14,743 bases of DNA, taken from the NCBI GenBank assembly GCA_002294285.1, contig DBFL01000015.1, positions 1 to 14,743 of the forward strand. The letters are read 5' to 3'. The stretch comes from Candidatus Neomicrothrix sp. UBA881 (lineage in GTDB: Bacteria; Actinomycetota; Acidimicrobiia; Acidimicrobiales; MedAcidi-G1). Positions 1-7,627 of this stretch are shown here, in pieces (positions within the stretch are counted from its first letter, which is position 1; each line of letters begins with the position of its first letter). Under the pieces are notes generated by a model. The model worked only from the letters and a program-made list of their open reading frames with translations, did no database searches and was not told the origin of the DNA. Position numbers and translations under genes: made by a program.

Positions 1-21
1 ACGCCTAATAAGCGTTTCCAT
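1..21 (-). CDS. 5' end of an unidentified gene running off the left edge
   Basis: Only the first codons are inside the window. On the minus strand an ATG at 21-19 opens METLIRR and continues past base 1. A strong ribosome binding site, GGAGGGG at about 37-31, lies 9 bases upstream of this ATG. An in-frame ATG at 39-37 is an alternative start, but it would place the binding site inside the gene. Upstream lie a candidate promoter and a FadR-type operator nearly identical to the one in front of the seven-gene catabolic operon. I infer that this gene is co-regulated with that operon. Too little is visible to name a product. A reductase or ferredoxin partner for the neighbouring Rieske oxygenase, or a transporter, would be reasonable but is unproven. 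Confidence 0.55.
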
Positions 22-55
22 AAATGAAATCCCCTCCATATCAAATAAATCCAGC

Positions 56-75
56 GGTCTGATGGTCTGACCATC
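56..75. promoter_or_regulatory. FadR/GntR-type operator, copy 1
   Basis: Bases 61-75 form a perfect 15-bp palindrome, GATGGTCTGACCATC, containing the FadR-subfamily core TGGTCNGACCA at 63-73. The 18 bases at 56-73 match bases 8139-8156, in front of the catabolic operon, at 17 of 18 positions. The site lies between a candidate promoter (86-114) and the start codon of the left-edge gene, where a bound protein would be expected to repress. The likely ligand protein is the GntR-family regulator at 6908-7627. That pairing is inferred from proximity and from the family's known operator style. Confidence 0.75.
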
Positions 76-85
76 TGGTTACAAC

Positions 86-114
86 ACCCTACAAGCAATG
101 TTTACTGCTCTCAA
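86..114 (-). promoter_or_regulatory. candidate promoter of the left-edge gene
   Basis: Read on the minus strand, TTGAGA (114-109) resembles a -35 box with 5 of 6 consensus bases. It is followed after exactly 17 bases by TAGGGT (91-86), which fits only a loose TANNNT -10 pattern. The predicted start of transcription, near 79, would fall right at the operator at 56-75. The weak -10 box keeps confidence low. Confidence 0.35.
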
Positions 115-132
115 ACCCGAGAATACTTAACT

Positions 133-164
133 AAAAAAAAGTCTGAAAGACCTTTACTTAAAGG
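133..164 (-). terminator. rho-independent terminator of the catabolic operon
   Basis: Just after the stop codon of the Rieske oxygenase gene, the minus strand carries a short hairpin GTCT-TTC-AGAC (151-141) followed by eight consecutive T (140-133). A second small inverted repeat, CCTTTA-AG-TAAAGG (164-151), lies immediately before it and overlaps by one base. Hairpin plus U-tract is typical of intrinsic termination. The main stem is short, so efficiency may be modest. It separates the operon from the separately controlled left-edge gene. Confidence 0.65.
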
Positions 165-176
165 CTTTTAAGAACT

Positions 177-1346
177 TTATTGGCTAGGCCAGTGCTTCCT
201 ATAACGCTGAACTAGCCACCTGTTGAACTGAACGTGACTTTCCTCCTGCCATGAATATTTGCCTCGTGGTGCGAATCTTGAGTTCAAACCATTTTGAACT
301 TTAGTAGTTGCGTCTTGATCCTGATTAATAAACACTTGAACACCAGCATCACTAGCTTCAAAGAGTTCGTCAAATAAAGGATGCTCTAGAGCAGTCGGAT
401 GAAAAAGATAGCCAATTTCAACGTCAATAGTGCCCGCTGTAACAGGACTGACAATAAAGAAAAAAGCCTGATCAGGAGCAGTCCCTATACATAAGTTGGG
501 TGGTATGAGAGCAAAGGTTGATCTCCAACGCTCTGCTTCAGTCAGTTCGGGGTAGACGGGCATAAGCGCCTTATGGGTTGGATTGAAGCCGCCATCAATA
601 TGCACGTAACCGCTTTCACGAAATATGACATTGCTAGCATCATCCCAAGGAACCGGAAAACTACTCATGTCGCTTGGGCAAAAATCCTGCACATACTGGT
701 GCAAACGATTTGCATGGTAACCGTCATTAAAATTCTCGAACATTATCTTCCAATTCCATGGCAAGGATTCCAAAGTGAAAGTTCCTGGACATACAGCTTC
801 GTCTAATTGGTAGTTCTCCAAATATGACTCATACCTACTCAATGATGGAGCAAGTGGTTCTGCATCTGGGTCTAAGTTGACAAAAATAAAGCCCCTCCAG
901 ATTTCCGTTTTAACATTAGGTAAGCCCCATTTTGATTTGTCGAAATCTTCTGTTTTTTCCATCGCAGGAGCACCCAAGAGACGTCCATCAAGATCATAAA
1001 TCCAATGATGATAAGGACATTTGAATTTTGAATTATTACCTGACCCCTCGCATATTTGCATTGCTCGATGCTGGCAAACTGCTGAAAAGACACGAACCTC
1101 TCTATCTTTTCCTCTAGCAACAATAAGAGGTTCTCCATTGAGATTCTTTGTAAACCAATCACCTGGCTCGGGTATAGAGTTTGCTAACCCGATACAAAGC
1201 CACTCATGGTCAAAAATTGACCTTCTTTCAAAATCTAGAAATTCTTCAGAGGTGTAAATTTCGGGAGGAAGGGTTTGCGAATCGGCAAAACCAGAAATCG
1301 AAATTTCAAAAGAATCCAAAAGTTCAGTCGTCAAAATTGTCATCAT
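177..1346 (-). CDS. Rieske non-heme-iron oxygenase, alpha subunit
   Basis: The 389-residue protein is the terminal oxygenase of a Rieske-type ring-hydroxylating or demethylating system. The [2Fe-2S] Rieske site is complete: C91-x-H93 and C110-x2-H113. The catalytic mononuclear iron site is also present: the ENFNDGYHANRLH segment supplies bridging Asp208, His211 and His216, and an Asp near 343-345 (NQDQD...VQNGL) completes the facial triad. The length fits single-alpha-subunit enzymes such as those acting on quaternary amines, betaines or aromatic acids. No beta subunit, ferredoxin or reductase is encoded in the window, so electrons must come from elsewhere, perhaps from the left-edge gene. 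The gene begins with two consecutive ATG codons (1346 and 1343) behind a GGAG-rich ribosome binding site, and its first 23 bases overlap the CoA ligase gene. It is the last gene of the operon. The substrate cannot be read from sequence. Confidence 0.9.
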   Translation of the reverse strand: MMTILTTELLDSFEISISGFADSQTLPPEIYTSEEFLDFERRSIFDHEWLCIGLANSIPEPGDWFTKNLNGEPLIVARGKDREVRVFSAVCQHRAMQICEGSGNNSKFKCPYHHWIYDLDGRLLGAPAMEKTEDFDKSKWGLPNVKTEIWRGFIFVNLDPDAEPLAPSLSRYESYLENYQLDEAVCPGTFTLESLPWNWKIMFENFNDGYHANRLHQYVQDFCPSDMSSFPVPWDDASNVIFRESGYVHIDGGFNPTHKALMPVYPELTEAERWRSTFALIPPNLCIGTAPDQAFFFIVSPVTAGTIDVEIGYLFHPTALEHPLFDELFEASDAGVQVFINQDQDATTKVQNGLNSRFAPRGKYSWQEESHVQFNRWLVQRYRKHWPSQ

Positions 1347-2859
1347 CTTCTCCCTCTCCTAATAATAGGTACTTTCTGATCTTCCCAACGCTTGTTCGGG
1401 GAAGTTCATCCAAAAAAGTAATTTCATTGGGCCTCTTTGCCTTAGTTAAACGGCTTTCACACCATTCGAATAAATCTTCAATAGAAGGTTTTTCATTACT
1501 TGGATCAGCAACAACAAAAGCAACCGGAACTTCATCTCTTATTTCGTCCTGCTTACCAACTACTGCAGCTTCAAGGATTCCTGGATGCTCTGAAAGTGTT
1601 GACTCCACTTCGACTATAGAAACATTTTCACCGGAAACTTTAAGCACATCTGATCGGCGGCCATCAAAGAAAAACTTGCCTCCATCATCACGCTTTGCTC
1701 TATCTCCCGTCAGAAACCACCCTTCACGGAAGCTATCTGCTGTGATTTCCGGAGCATCTAGATATCCGTTAAAAATAGTTATACCCTTCTCTCCTCCCAC
1801 AACAATTTCACCTACTTCATCTACTCCAACCGAGGCTCCGTCAGCTCTTTGCACGTCGACCAAACATCCGTCCGTGACCAAACCCATTGATAAAGGAGTA
1901 GGATTTTCACTTTCATCGGTTAAAACTGCAGGAATGGTCTCCGTCATTCCATAAAGTTGCCGAGGTTTACAACCGAACCATTCAGTCACCGTCTCGTACT
2001 GACTCTGCGTTATATTTTGAGCGAACCAGCAATGCCGTAGCTTTAGACCCTGTACTGGCGCACCTCTGGCTAATATCATCCGGATAGGAGCTGCGAAAAG
2101 GCTTGCTGCGGTAACTTCATATTTTGCTGCTTGTTCCAAAAAACGACTTGCCGAGAAAGTTGACATAAGGGCAACACTCGCCCCTGCGTAAATCGCTGAA
2201 GCGAAAGAGTAATACTGTGCATTTGCATGAAACAGAGGTAGTACTACAAATTGCCGGTCGTTACTAGTTAAAGAAGCAGCGGATGCCATCGCATGCCCTG
2301 CAAAAGCATAATTAGCTTGTGTTATTTCCACTCCTTTAGGTATCCCTGTAGTTCCGGAAGTGAACATGACTGCCGCCCTATCCAAAAAATTTGGAAGTTC
2401 CGTTGGTCTGAACTCAGGTGAATCGAAAAAATGTGGGGCTGTGCTGTTTTCATCTATCTCAACAAACGGCAAATCTCCACAAGCTTGTTTATAGACTTCG
2501 ACACGTTTCTTTGCACAGAAGCCTAATTTTGGTGAAGTTCTTTCTATGTGTGATGACAAGTCTTCAGGTCCTCCCATCGGATCTGATGGCACTATCCATG
2601 CACCTGTTTGAATGGCCGCTAACCAAACAGCAATAAAGGATGGACAATTTGCAAGGGCCAAATGAACAGAGTCGCCAGCTCCAACACCATGCTGTTTCAA
2701 TAGACCTGCCGTTTTGGAGACTTCCTTGGCAAAATCTCCATAATTCCATTCAGCAGAATCACCATCTGAGTTTTCAAAAATCAGAAATATCTCATTGCTA
2801 TGTTTCTCTACCGTTTTATCCCATACTTCTAAAAAAGTCATAGGAGAAAATTCAGGCAT
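1324..2859 (-). CDS. acyl-CoA ligase, AMP-forming (CaiC-like)
   Basis: This 511-residue member of the acyl-adenylate-forming superfamily would activate a carboxylic acid with ATP to the AMP ester and then to the CoA thioester. The adenylation motifs are in order: TSGTTGIPKG (167-176), YGMTE (303-307), TGD (384-386), the hinge DGRRSDVLKVSGENV (399-413), and PRTSVGKIRK with catalytic Lys493. The segment PLFHANAQYYS (208-218) and the later FSASRF are features I associate with the crotonobetaine/carnitine-CoA ligase (CaiC) branch, so a short polar or branched acid is more likely than a long-chain fatty acid. The C terminus ends in an acidic tail (GEGEDDDNFDD). The ATG overlaps the stop codon of the HyuB gene (TGATG), which implies translational coupling. 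The natural substrate is unknown; it is plausibly the product of the HyuAB enzyme encoded just upstream. Confidence 0.9.
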   Translation of the reverse strand: MPEFSPMTFLEVWDKTVEKHSNEIFLIFENSDGDSAEWNYGDFAKEVSKTAGLLKQHGVGAGDSVHLALANCPSFIAVWLAAIQTGAWIVPSDPMGGPEDLSSHIERTSPKLGFCAKKRVEVYKQACGDLPFVEIDENSTAPHFFDSPEFRPTELPNFLDRAAVMFTSGTTGIPKGVEITQANYAFAGHAMASAASLTSNDRQFVVLPLFHANAQYYSFASAIYAGASVALMSTFSASRFLEQAAKYEVTAASLFAAPIRMILARGAPVQGLKLRHCWFAQNITQSQYETVTEWFGCKPRQLYGMTETIPAVLTDESENPTPLSMGLVTDGCLVDVQRADGASVGVDEVGEIVVGGEKGITIFNGYLDAPEITADSFREGWFLTGDRAKRDDGGKFFFDGRRSDVLKVSGENVSIVEVESTLSEHPGILEAAVVGKQDEIRDEVPVAFVVADPSNEKPSIEDLFEWCESRLTKAKRPNEITFLDELPRTSVGKIRKYLLLGEGEDDDNFDD

Positions 2860-4433
2860 CAGGATTCTCCGTAGCCGCCGCCACCTGGCAAGTCAAGACG
2901 AACAATATCTTCAGCTTCAAGCTTGATTCGATTCTGGGTTTCAACCGGCTTGCCATTCACATTAAAAGAACCTGCTTCTCCTGAACTACCTCCAAAAATT
3001 CCTTGAGGCGGATTAGATAAGCGGCTTGTGACGGCATTCAACTCCCAATAGTTCGAAGTGTCAACACTGAATTCAATCGTCTGACCCAGTCCGCCGATTT
3101 GAGCTCCTTGGCCACCTGAACCCTGACGAAGTTCCTTCCGATGAAAATGTATAGGAGCTGATGCCTCAACCACTTCAATAGGCACCGCAGCAACTCCAGT
3201 TGGATATGAACAAGCAGAAAGACCCGGCTTGGATTCACGCGCACCCACACCCCCTGCATAAGTAAACATTGCTGTTATGAAAGGAGATCCATCTTCATGG
3301 GTTCCATTTACTTGCATGGTCCAGACAGCCCCTGAACCTTCCGCCATAGAAGATTCCGGTTTAACTTGTGCAAGTGCTTTTAATAGCGCATTAGGTAAAA
3401 ACATTCCAACTACATGACGTGCTGTTCCCGGTTGAGGTAAAACAGCATTAACTATAGAACCTTTAGGAGCTTTCATTTTTATTGGCTTTAAGCTTCCGAA
3501 ATTATTTGGAATGTCTGGGTTTAAAACAGATCTAACCGTAAAAGTCGTATATGCATGCGTGTAGTTCTCGACAACATTTATACCCCAGGGGCTAGCTTCT
3601 GAAGTTCCCTCATAATCGACGGTGATTTCACCTTCTTCTGGATCAACCTCCATAGAGCAAACAATGTCGATTTTGCTCCCATCTGCAAGGTCGAGTAGAG
3701 CTGATGATGAGTATGTCCCAGCCTTCAACTCTTTGATGCTTGTTCTTGTAGCTTCTTCAGAACGTTGAACTATCTCATCTGAAAGGTCTTCTATATCCTC
3801 AATATTATGATTTTCGCAAAGTGTGAGAAGTCTCTGAGCACCAACCTCACCTGAGGCCATCTGGGCATGCAAGTCGCCCGCCATGTGATCTGGTTGTCGC
3901 ACATTTGACAATATGAATTTCCAGACGTCCTCGTTCCGTTTTCCCTCTTTCATTAATTTGCAGATAGGAATCCAAAGACCCTCTTCGAAACAGTCCCTTC
4001 CCCCTGCACCAATTCCATACCCACCTACATCGGTATGATGAATTGTCGATCCGAAAAAAGCTATGGGGACAGGACTTTCTTTACCTTTTTGCTCTTTCCA
4101 TACAGGAACTAAAACTGTCACATCTAAAAGCTGTCCGGCAGTTTTGTAAGGATCATTTGTGATTAAAACATCACCAGGATTAAGTTCCTCTGGTGTTATC
4201 TCTTCAAGCATTTTTGAAGCACCAATTGCCAAAGAATTTATATGGCCAGGAGTGCCCGTAACAGCTTGAGCGACCATCCGCCCTCGCTGATCAAACACTG
4301 CGTTAGCCAGATCTCCTGCCTCTCTTACAATCGGACTGAAGGCAGAACGTTGAAGAGCACGCGCCTGCTCATTAACAGTCGAAATTAGCGACTGCCAAAG
4401 TATTTCTAATTCTATAGCATCAAATTTGGTCAC
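2859..4433 (-). CDS. HyuB-like subunit of hydantoinase/oxoprolinase-family enzyme
   Basis: At 524 residues the protein has the usual length of HyuB-family subunits, which pair with HyuA subunits in N-methylhydantoinase, 5-oxoprolinase, and acetone and acetophenone carboxylases. Family signatures visible are REAGDLANAVFD (37-48), TNDPYKTAGQLLDV (92-105), IHHTDVGGYGIGAGG (131-145), GLWIPICKL (152-160) and the terminal glycine-rich LPGGGGYG. The start is GTG, with AAAGGA six bases upstream inside the end of the HyuA gene and a gap of only two bases between the genes. The reaction is not determinable: the family includes ATP-dependent cyclic-amide hydrolases and ATP-dependent ketone carboxylases. 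Membership in the family is secure; the substrate is not. Confidence 0.92.
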   Translation of the reverse strand: MTKFDAIELEILWQSLISTVNEQARALQRSAFSPIVREAGDLANAVFDQRGRMVAQAVTGTPGHINSLAIGASKMLEEITPEELNPGDVLITNDPYKTAGQLLDVTVLVPVWKEQKGKESPVPIAFFGSTIHHTDVGGYGIGAGGRDCFEEGLWIPICKLMKEGKRNEDVWKFILSNVRQPDHMAGDLHAQMASGEVGAQRLLTLCENHNIEDIEDLSDEIVQRSEEATRTSIKELKAGTYSSSALLDLADGSKIDIVCSMEVDPEEGEITVDYEGTSEASPWGINVVENYTHAYTTFTVRSVLNPDIPNNFGSLKPIKMKAPKGSIVNAVLPQPGTARHVVGMFLPNALLKALAQVKPESSMAEGSGAVWTMQVNGTHEDGSPFITAMFTYAGGVGARESKPGLSACSYPTGVAAVPIEVVEASAPIHFHRKELRQGSGGQGAQIGGLGQTIEFSVDTSNYWELNAVTSRLSNPPQGIFGGSSGEAGSFNVNGKPVETQNRIKLEAEDIVRLDLPGGGGYGES

Positions 4434-4435
4434 TT

Positions 4436-6520
4436 TTAATCCTTTATTGCAATGAGGCTTCCGTTATCCCCAACTTCAACATTCCATCCAGGGCGAATAA
4501 CAGAAGTTGTCTCTCTTTCTTCTACTATTGCTGGACCTTTAAAAAACATTCCAGGCTTCAGCGATTTACGCTTATAAATAGAAGCTTCAACCGGCTCTTC
4601 ACCACGATTGAATATCACAGAGCGTGTCCCTTCTGAAGTAGCTTCTTCATCTACACCTTTTGAGTGTTTCCCAGGTTCCATCAAAACTAGATCTGCTGAT
4701 GCTGACAATCTCCATGTAACAACTTCTATACCCACATCAGGAATAGCTAGTCCGTATATCCGTCTATATTCCTCTTCGAACATTGAAGTGACCATGTCAG
4801 AACCAGCTGCCCATGATTCACCTTCTCCGACCCAAACTGTGATCTCATTTCCTTGACCTTCATATCTTGCATCAATTCCATACTTGAAATTAACCGACCC
4901 CTCTTCAACGCCTGCAGCGGTCAAAACACGCCTACCCTCTACCCGCAATTCCTCTAAAAGAGAGTCTCTCAAATTTTCGTCAATCTGGTTTAGCAACATC
5001 GGTTTCGAACGAGCCAAATCAATTCGTACAGGCGAAACAAGAGTCCCGAAAGCGGAAAGAACACTTGCATTAACAGGGAAAATTACCTTGCTGGATTCAA
5101 GCAGTTCTGCGACACCACAGGCATGGACAGGGCCGGCCCCACCGAAAGCAAGCAACGTAATTCCTCGAAGATCTATCCCTCTTTCAACTCCGTGCATACG
5201 AGCCGCTGCAGACATGTTTTGATTAACAACTTCATGAATACCAGCTGCCACCTCAGCATCTGATAGGTCCAGTTGTTGAGAAATGACAGAAACCGCGTCT
5301 TTAGCTCTTGATGCATCCAACGGCATATCTCCACCCAAGAAACTCTCCGGATCAAGCATGCCTAACAAAACGTCAGCATCAGTTACCGCCGCGACCTCGC
5401 CACCTTGACCGTAGGAAGCCGGACCGGGTTCTGCCCCAGCAGATTCTGGGCCTACTTTAAGCAACCCAAACTGATCTGCCTTCGCTAAACTTCCACCCCC
5501 TGCGCCTATTTCCACGAGATCAACTGAAGGAACAGAAACAGGAAAACCAGATCCCTTTTTAAACCTGTAAATTCTGGCTACTTCAAAAGTATTTGTTAGT
5601 TCAGGCTCGAATCCGTCTATCAAAGTTGCTTTAGCAGTTGTGCCACCCATATCAAATGCCAGTAGCCGATCTTCATCTAAACCTTTAGCGAACCATCTTG
5701 CAGCAAGAGCACCTGCAGCTGGCCCTGACTCAACTAAGCGGATTGGAGCCTGTGCTGCATCTTCAGCTGAAACCACTCCCCCGTTAGAGAGCATCATTAA
5801 CACTGACCCTCCAAACCCTTCTTCTTTCAACCAATTCTGCAACTCGTCTAAATAAGGGCCGATAAGAGGCATGGTCGCTGCATTACAGGCAGCAGTTATC
5901 ATTCTGGGATACTCACGTATTTGAGGCGCTATTTCAGCCGAAATGCAAACTGGAATATCTAAAGACTCACTGAGACGGCTGGCGATTAACTTTTCATTCT
6001 CAGAATTGATGTAGGAATTAATTAAACAAACTGCAACAGATTCAGCTCCAGCATTTCTGATTTCATCTATTAGCTTTTCTAGGTCAGTATCAAGAGGATG
6101 GTTTACCACTTCCCCGTTTGCATTAGTTCTTTCTGAGATTTCGAAAGTCATATTTCTGGGTATCGGAGGCTCAGGAAATTCAATTTGGAGGTCATACATG
6201 TCATATCTATGCTCATCACGAATTAAAAGAGTGTCTCCGAAACCAGATGTGGTAACCAAGGCGGCACGACCAGTTTTACCTTCTATCAAAGCGTTAGTTA
6301 TCAGAGTCGTGGCATGCACTATCGGTGCTGTTATGTCTTGAGGTTCGACTCCCGTTGTGGACAATAGGTCCTTTATTCCTTTTCGAACTGCCTCTAAAGG
6401 GGCTTTTGGTGTCGTTAAGGTCTTTTCAACGCTTACTTCACCTGTTGTGTCATTCAGAAGCACAACATCAGTAAATGTTCCACCTATGTCAACCGCGAGG
6501 CGCCAATGATCGTTACTCAT
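4436..6520 (-). CDS. HyuA-like ATP-binding subunit of hydantoinase/oxoprolinase-family enzyme
   Basis: This 694-residue protein is the ATP-binding partner of the HyuB-like subunit, with an ASKHA-type fold. Landmarks are DIGGTFTD (11-18, phosphate binding), HATTLITNALIE (69-80), REYPR (202-206), SGPAAG (265-270), FDMGGTTAK (289-297, second phosphate loop), GAGGGS (339-344), GPESAGAEPGPASYG (357-371) and FGGAGPVHA (459-467). The length is normal and no motif is missing. Known relatives use ATP to phosphorylate a cyclic amide or ketone before ring opening or carboxylation. The start ATG overlaps the cupin stop codon (ATGA) and has AAGGA at a good distance, so the two are translationally coupled. 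HyuA and HyuB are separate proteins here, unlike the fused eukaryotic 5-oxoprolinase. Confidence 0.92.
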   Translation of the reverse strand: MSNDHWRLAVDIGGTFTDVVLLNDTTGEVSVEKTLTTPKAPLEAVRKGIKDLLSTTGVEPQDITAPIVHATTLITNALIEGKTGRAALVTTSGFGDTLLIRDEHRYDMYDLQIEFPEPPIPRNMTFEISERTNANGEVVNHPLDTDLEKLIDEIRNAGAESVAVCLINSYINSENEKLIASRLSESLDIPVCISAEIAPQIREYPRMITAACNAATMPLIGPYLDELQNWLKEEGFGGSVLMMLSNGGVVSAEDAAQAPIRLVESGPAAGALAARWFAKGLDEDRLLAFDMGGTTAKATLIDGFEPELTNTFEVARIYRFKKGSGFPVSVPSVDLVEIGAGGGSLAKADQFGLLKVGPESAGAEPGPASYGQGGEVAAVTDADVLLGMLDPESFLGGDMPLDASRAKDAVSVISQQLDLSDAEVAAGIHEVVNQNMSAAARMHGVERGIDLRGITLLAFGGAGPVHACGVAELLESSKVIFPVNASVLSAFGTLVSPVRIDLARSKPMLLNQIDENLRDSLLEELRVEGRRVLTAAGVEEGSVNFKYGIDARYEGQGNEITVWVGEGESWAAGSDMVTSMFEEEYRRIYGLAIPDVGIEVVTWRLSASADLVLMEPGKHSKGVDEEATSEGTRSVIFNRGEEPVEASIYKRKSLKPGMFFKGPAIVEERETTSVIRPGWNVEVGDNGSLIAIKD

Positions 6521-6951
6521 GCCTTGTTCCTTAAATCATCTCGGGGTGGAGTGAAAATATCTAAAATCCAACATTCATCTAATTCATCATCACCAACGAA
6601 AACACTGTCACCGTGCCAGACCCCTTTGGGCGCAATATAAACATCACCTTTGTTTAAATAGGTTCTCTCTTGTGTGTCTTCGGCACCTATTCTGAAATCC
6701 AACGCACCTCGAAAGATAATTCCAAGTTGTTCATGTTCATCATGCTTATGCATATAGGATCCTTCTGCACCGCCTGATATTCTCCAAAAGCACAACTGGG
6801 TTTGCTCACCGTCCATTACGCGCCTTCTAAACCCTGGCCTATCTGTTTCCTCAAAACCCTCATCTTCGAAAAAGAAAACAAGATTTGACAAATCGTCACC
6901 AAGCAACTTATACCAACTTCTCAAAGATCTGGTCTTCGACCTCAGCGACAT
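6517..6951 (-). CDS. small cupin-domain protein
   Basis: A single-domain cupin with both conserved motifs. The first is HKHDEHE with the HxH(x)3E metal ligands, within a GSYMHKHDEHEQLGIIFRG segment. The second is GDVYIAPKGVWHG, matching G(x)5PxG(x)2H. A bound Fe, Mn or Zn ion is therefore likely; the activity (dioxygenase, isomerase, or a non-enzymatic binding role) cannot be predicted. The start is uncertain. The frame is open back to a TTG at 6993, which overlaps the regulator gene by 86 bases. The ATG at 6951 overlaps it by 44 bases but lacks a clear ribosome binding site. A TTG at 6906, just after the regulator's stop codon, has AGAAG upstream and gives no overlap. I chose the ATG. The cupin core is the same in all three versions. 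Confidence 0.8.
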   Translation of the reverse strand: MSLRSKTRSLRSWYKLLGDDLSNLVFFFEDEGFEETDRPGFRRRVMDGEQTQLCFWRISGGAEGSYMHKHDEHEQLGIIFRGALDFRIGAEDTQERTYLNKGDVYIAPKGVWHGDSVFVGDDELDECWILDIFTPPRDDLRNKA

Positions 6952-7627
6952 GACTCGCTGCAGCAGCTGAGGCGGCAATTGCATCACCTTCAAAAATAGC
7001 TACCGCTATTTCATTATGTTTTTTAGCCACTTCTTCAATGATTTTTCTAATCTCATCTGTTTCTAGGTCTCCGTCCAGAAGGTAGGAAAAAGCGGAAGAA
7101 TCAAACACTGCTTTCAACACACGTCCATAAAGTTCTTGTAAAAGAGGATTGGCACAAGACTCACTTATTTTCATATGGAAACGATGATTCAAATCTCTGA
7201 AATCTGCAGGATCCATTTCAGGGTGAAATGATTTTGCTAATTCCAAAAGTTCTTGCCGCTGTTGATCAGTAGCCCTACAGACAGCCAATTCAGTTACAGA
7301 AATCTCTATAACTCTACGAGTCTCGACTAGATCTTTAAGTTTCTTTGTCTCTTCATCGGGTACTTCTATAACACTTATGTGATCAACCACATATAAGCGA
7401 TTTGCTTGACGTTCCAAAACACCCAACGACACAAGTTGCTGTATAGCTTCTCTTAGGGTTGTTCTCGCAACTCCAAAATCTTCGCAGAGTTGTCTTTCCG
7501 ATGGCATTCTTTGACCAGGAGAGAATTTCCCTTCTCGTATCAACTGCAACAACTGCCCTCTCACCTGATCAGCTATAGTCGTTCTTTCTATTGGTTTTAA
7601 TGAATAAGACTCCCCCGAAAAAGACAT
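6908..7627 (-). CDS. GntR-family transcriptional regulator, FadR/FCD subfamily
   Basis: A 239-residue protein with an N-terminal winged helix-turn-helix (about 14-80; RMPSERQLCEDFGVARTTLREA is the GntR signature) and an alpha-helical FCD ligand-binding domain (about 95-235). In the FCD domain, His151, His205 and His226 fit the three metal-binding histidines. The position usually filled by the metal-binding Asp is Asn147, a variant also seen in other family members. Members normally bind an organic acid or acyl compound and release DNA. Two near-identical operators with the core TGGTCNGACCA, in front of this operon and in front of the left-edge gene, are the obvious targets, making the gene autoregulated. 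It follows the VOC gene directly (TAGATG) with an excellent AAAGGAGGG ribosome binding site. Confidence 0.93.
   Translation of the reverse strand: MSFSGESYSLKPIERTTIADQVRGQLLQLIREGKFSPGQRMPSERQLCEDFGVARTTLREAIQQLVSLGVLERQANRLYVVDHISVIEVPDEETKKLKDLVETRRVIEISVTELAVCRATDQQRQELLELAKSFHPEMDPADFRDLNHRFHMKISESCANPLLQELYGRVLKAVFDSSAFSYLLDGDLETDEIRKIIEEVAKKHNEIAVAIFEGDAIAASAAAASHVAEVEDQIFEKLV

Noticed and set aside
1181..1954. Plus-strand open frame of 257 codons
   Set aside because: It runs opposite the Rieske and CoA ligase genes, whose motifs are unambiguous. The translation is a Ser/Thr/Pro-rich string with no domain and no ribosome binding site worth noting.
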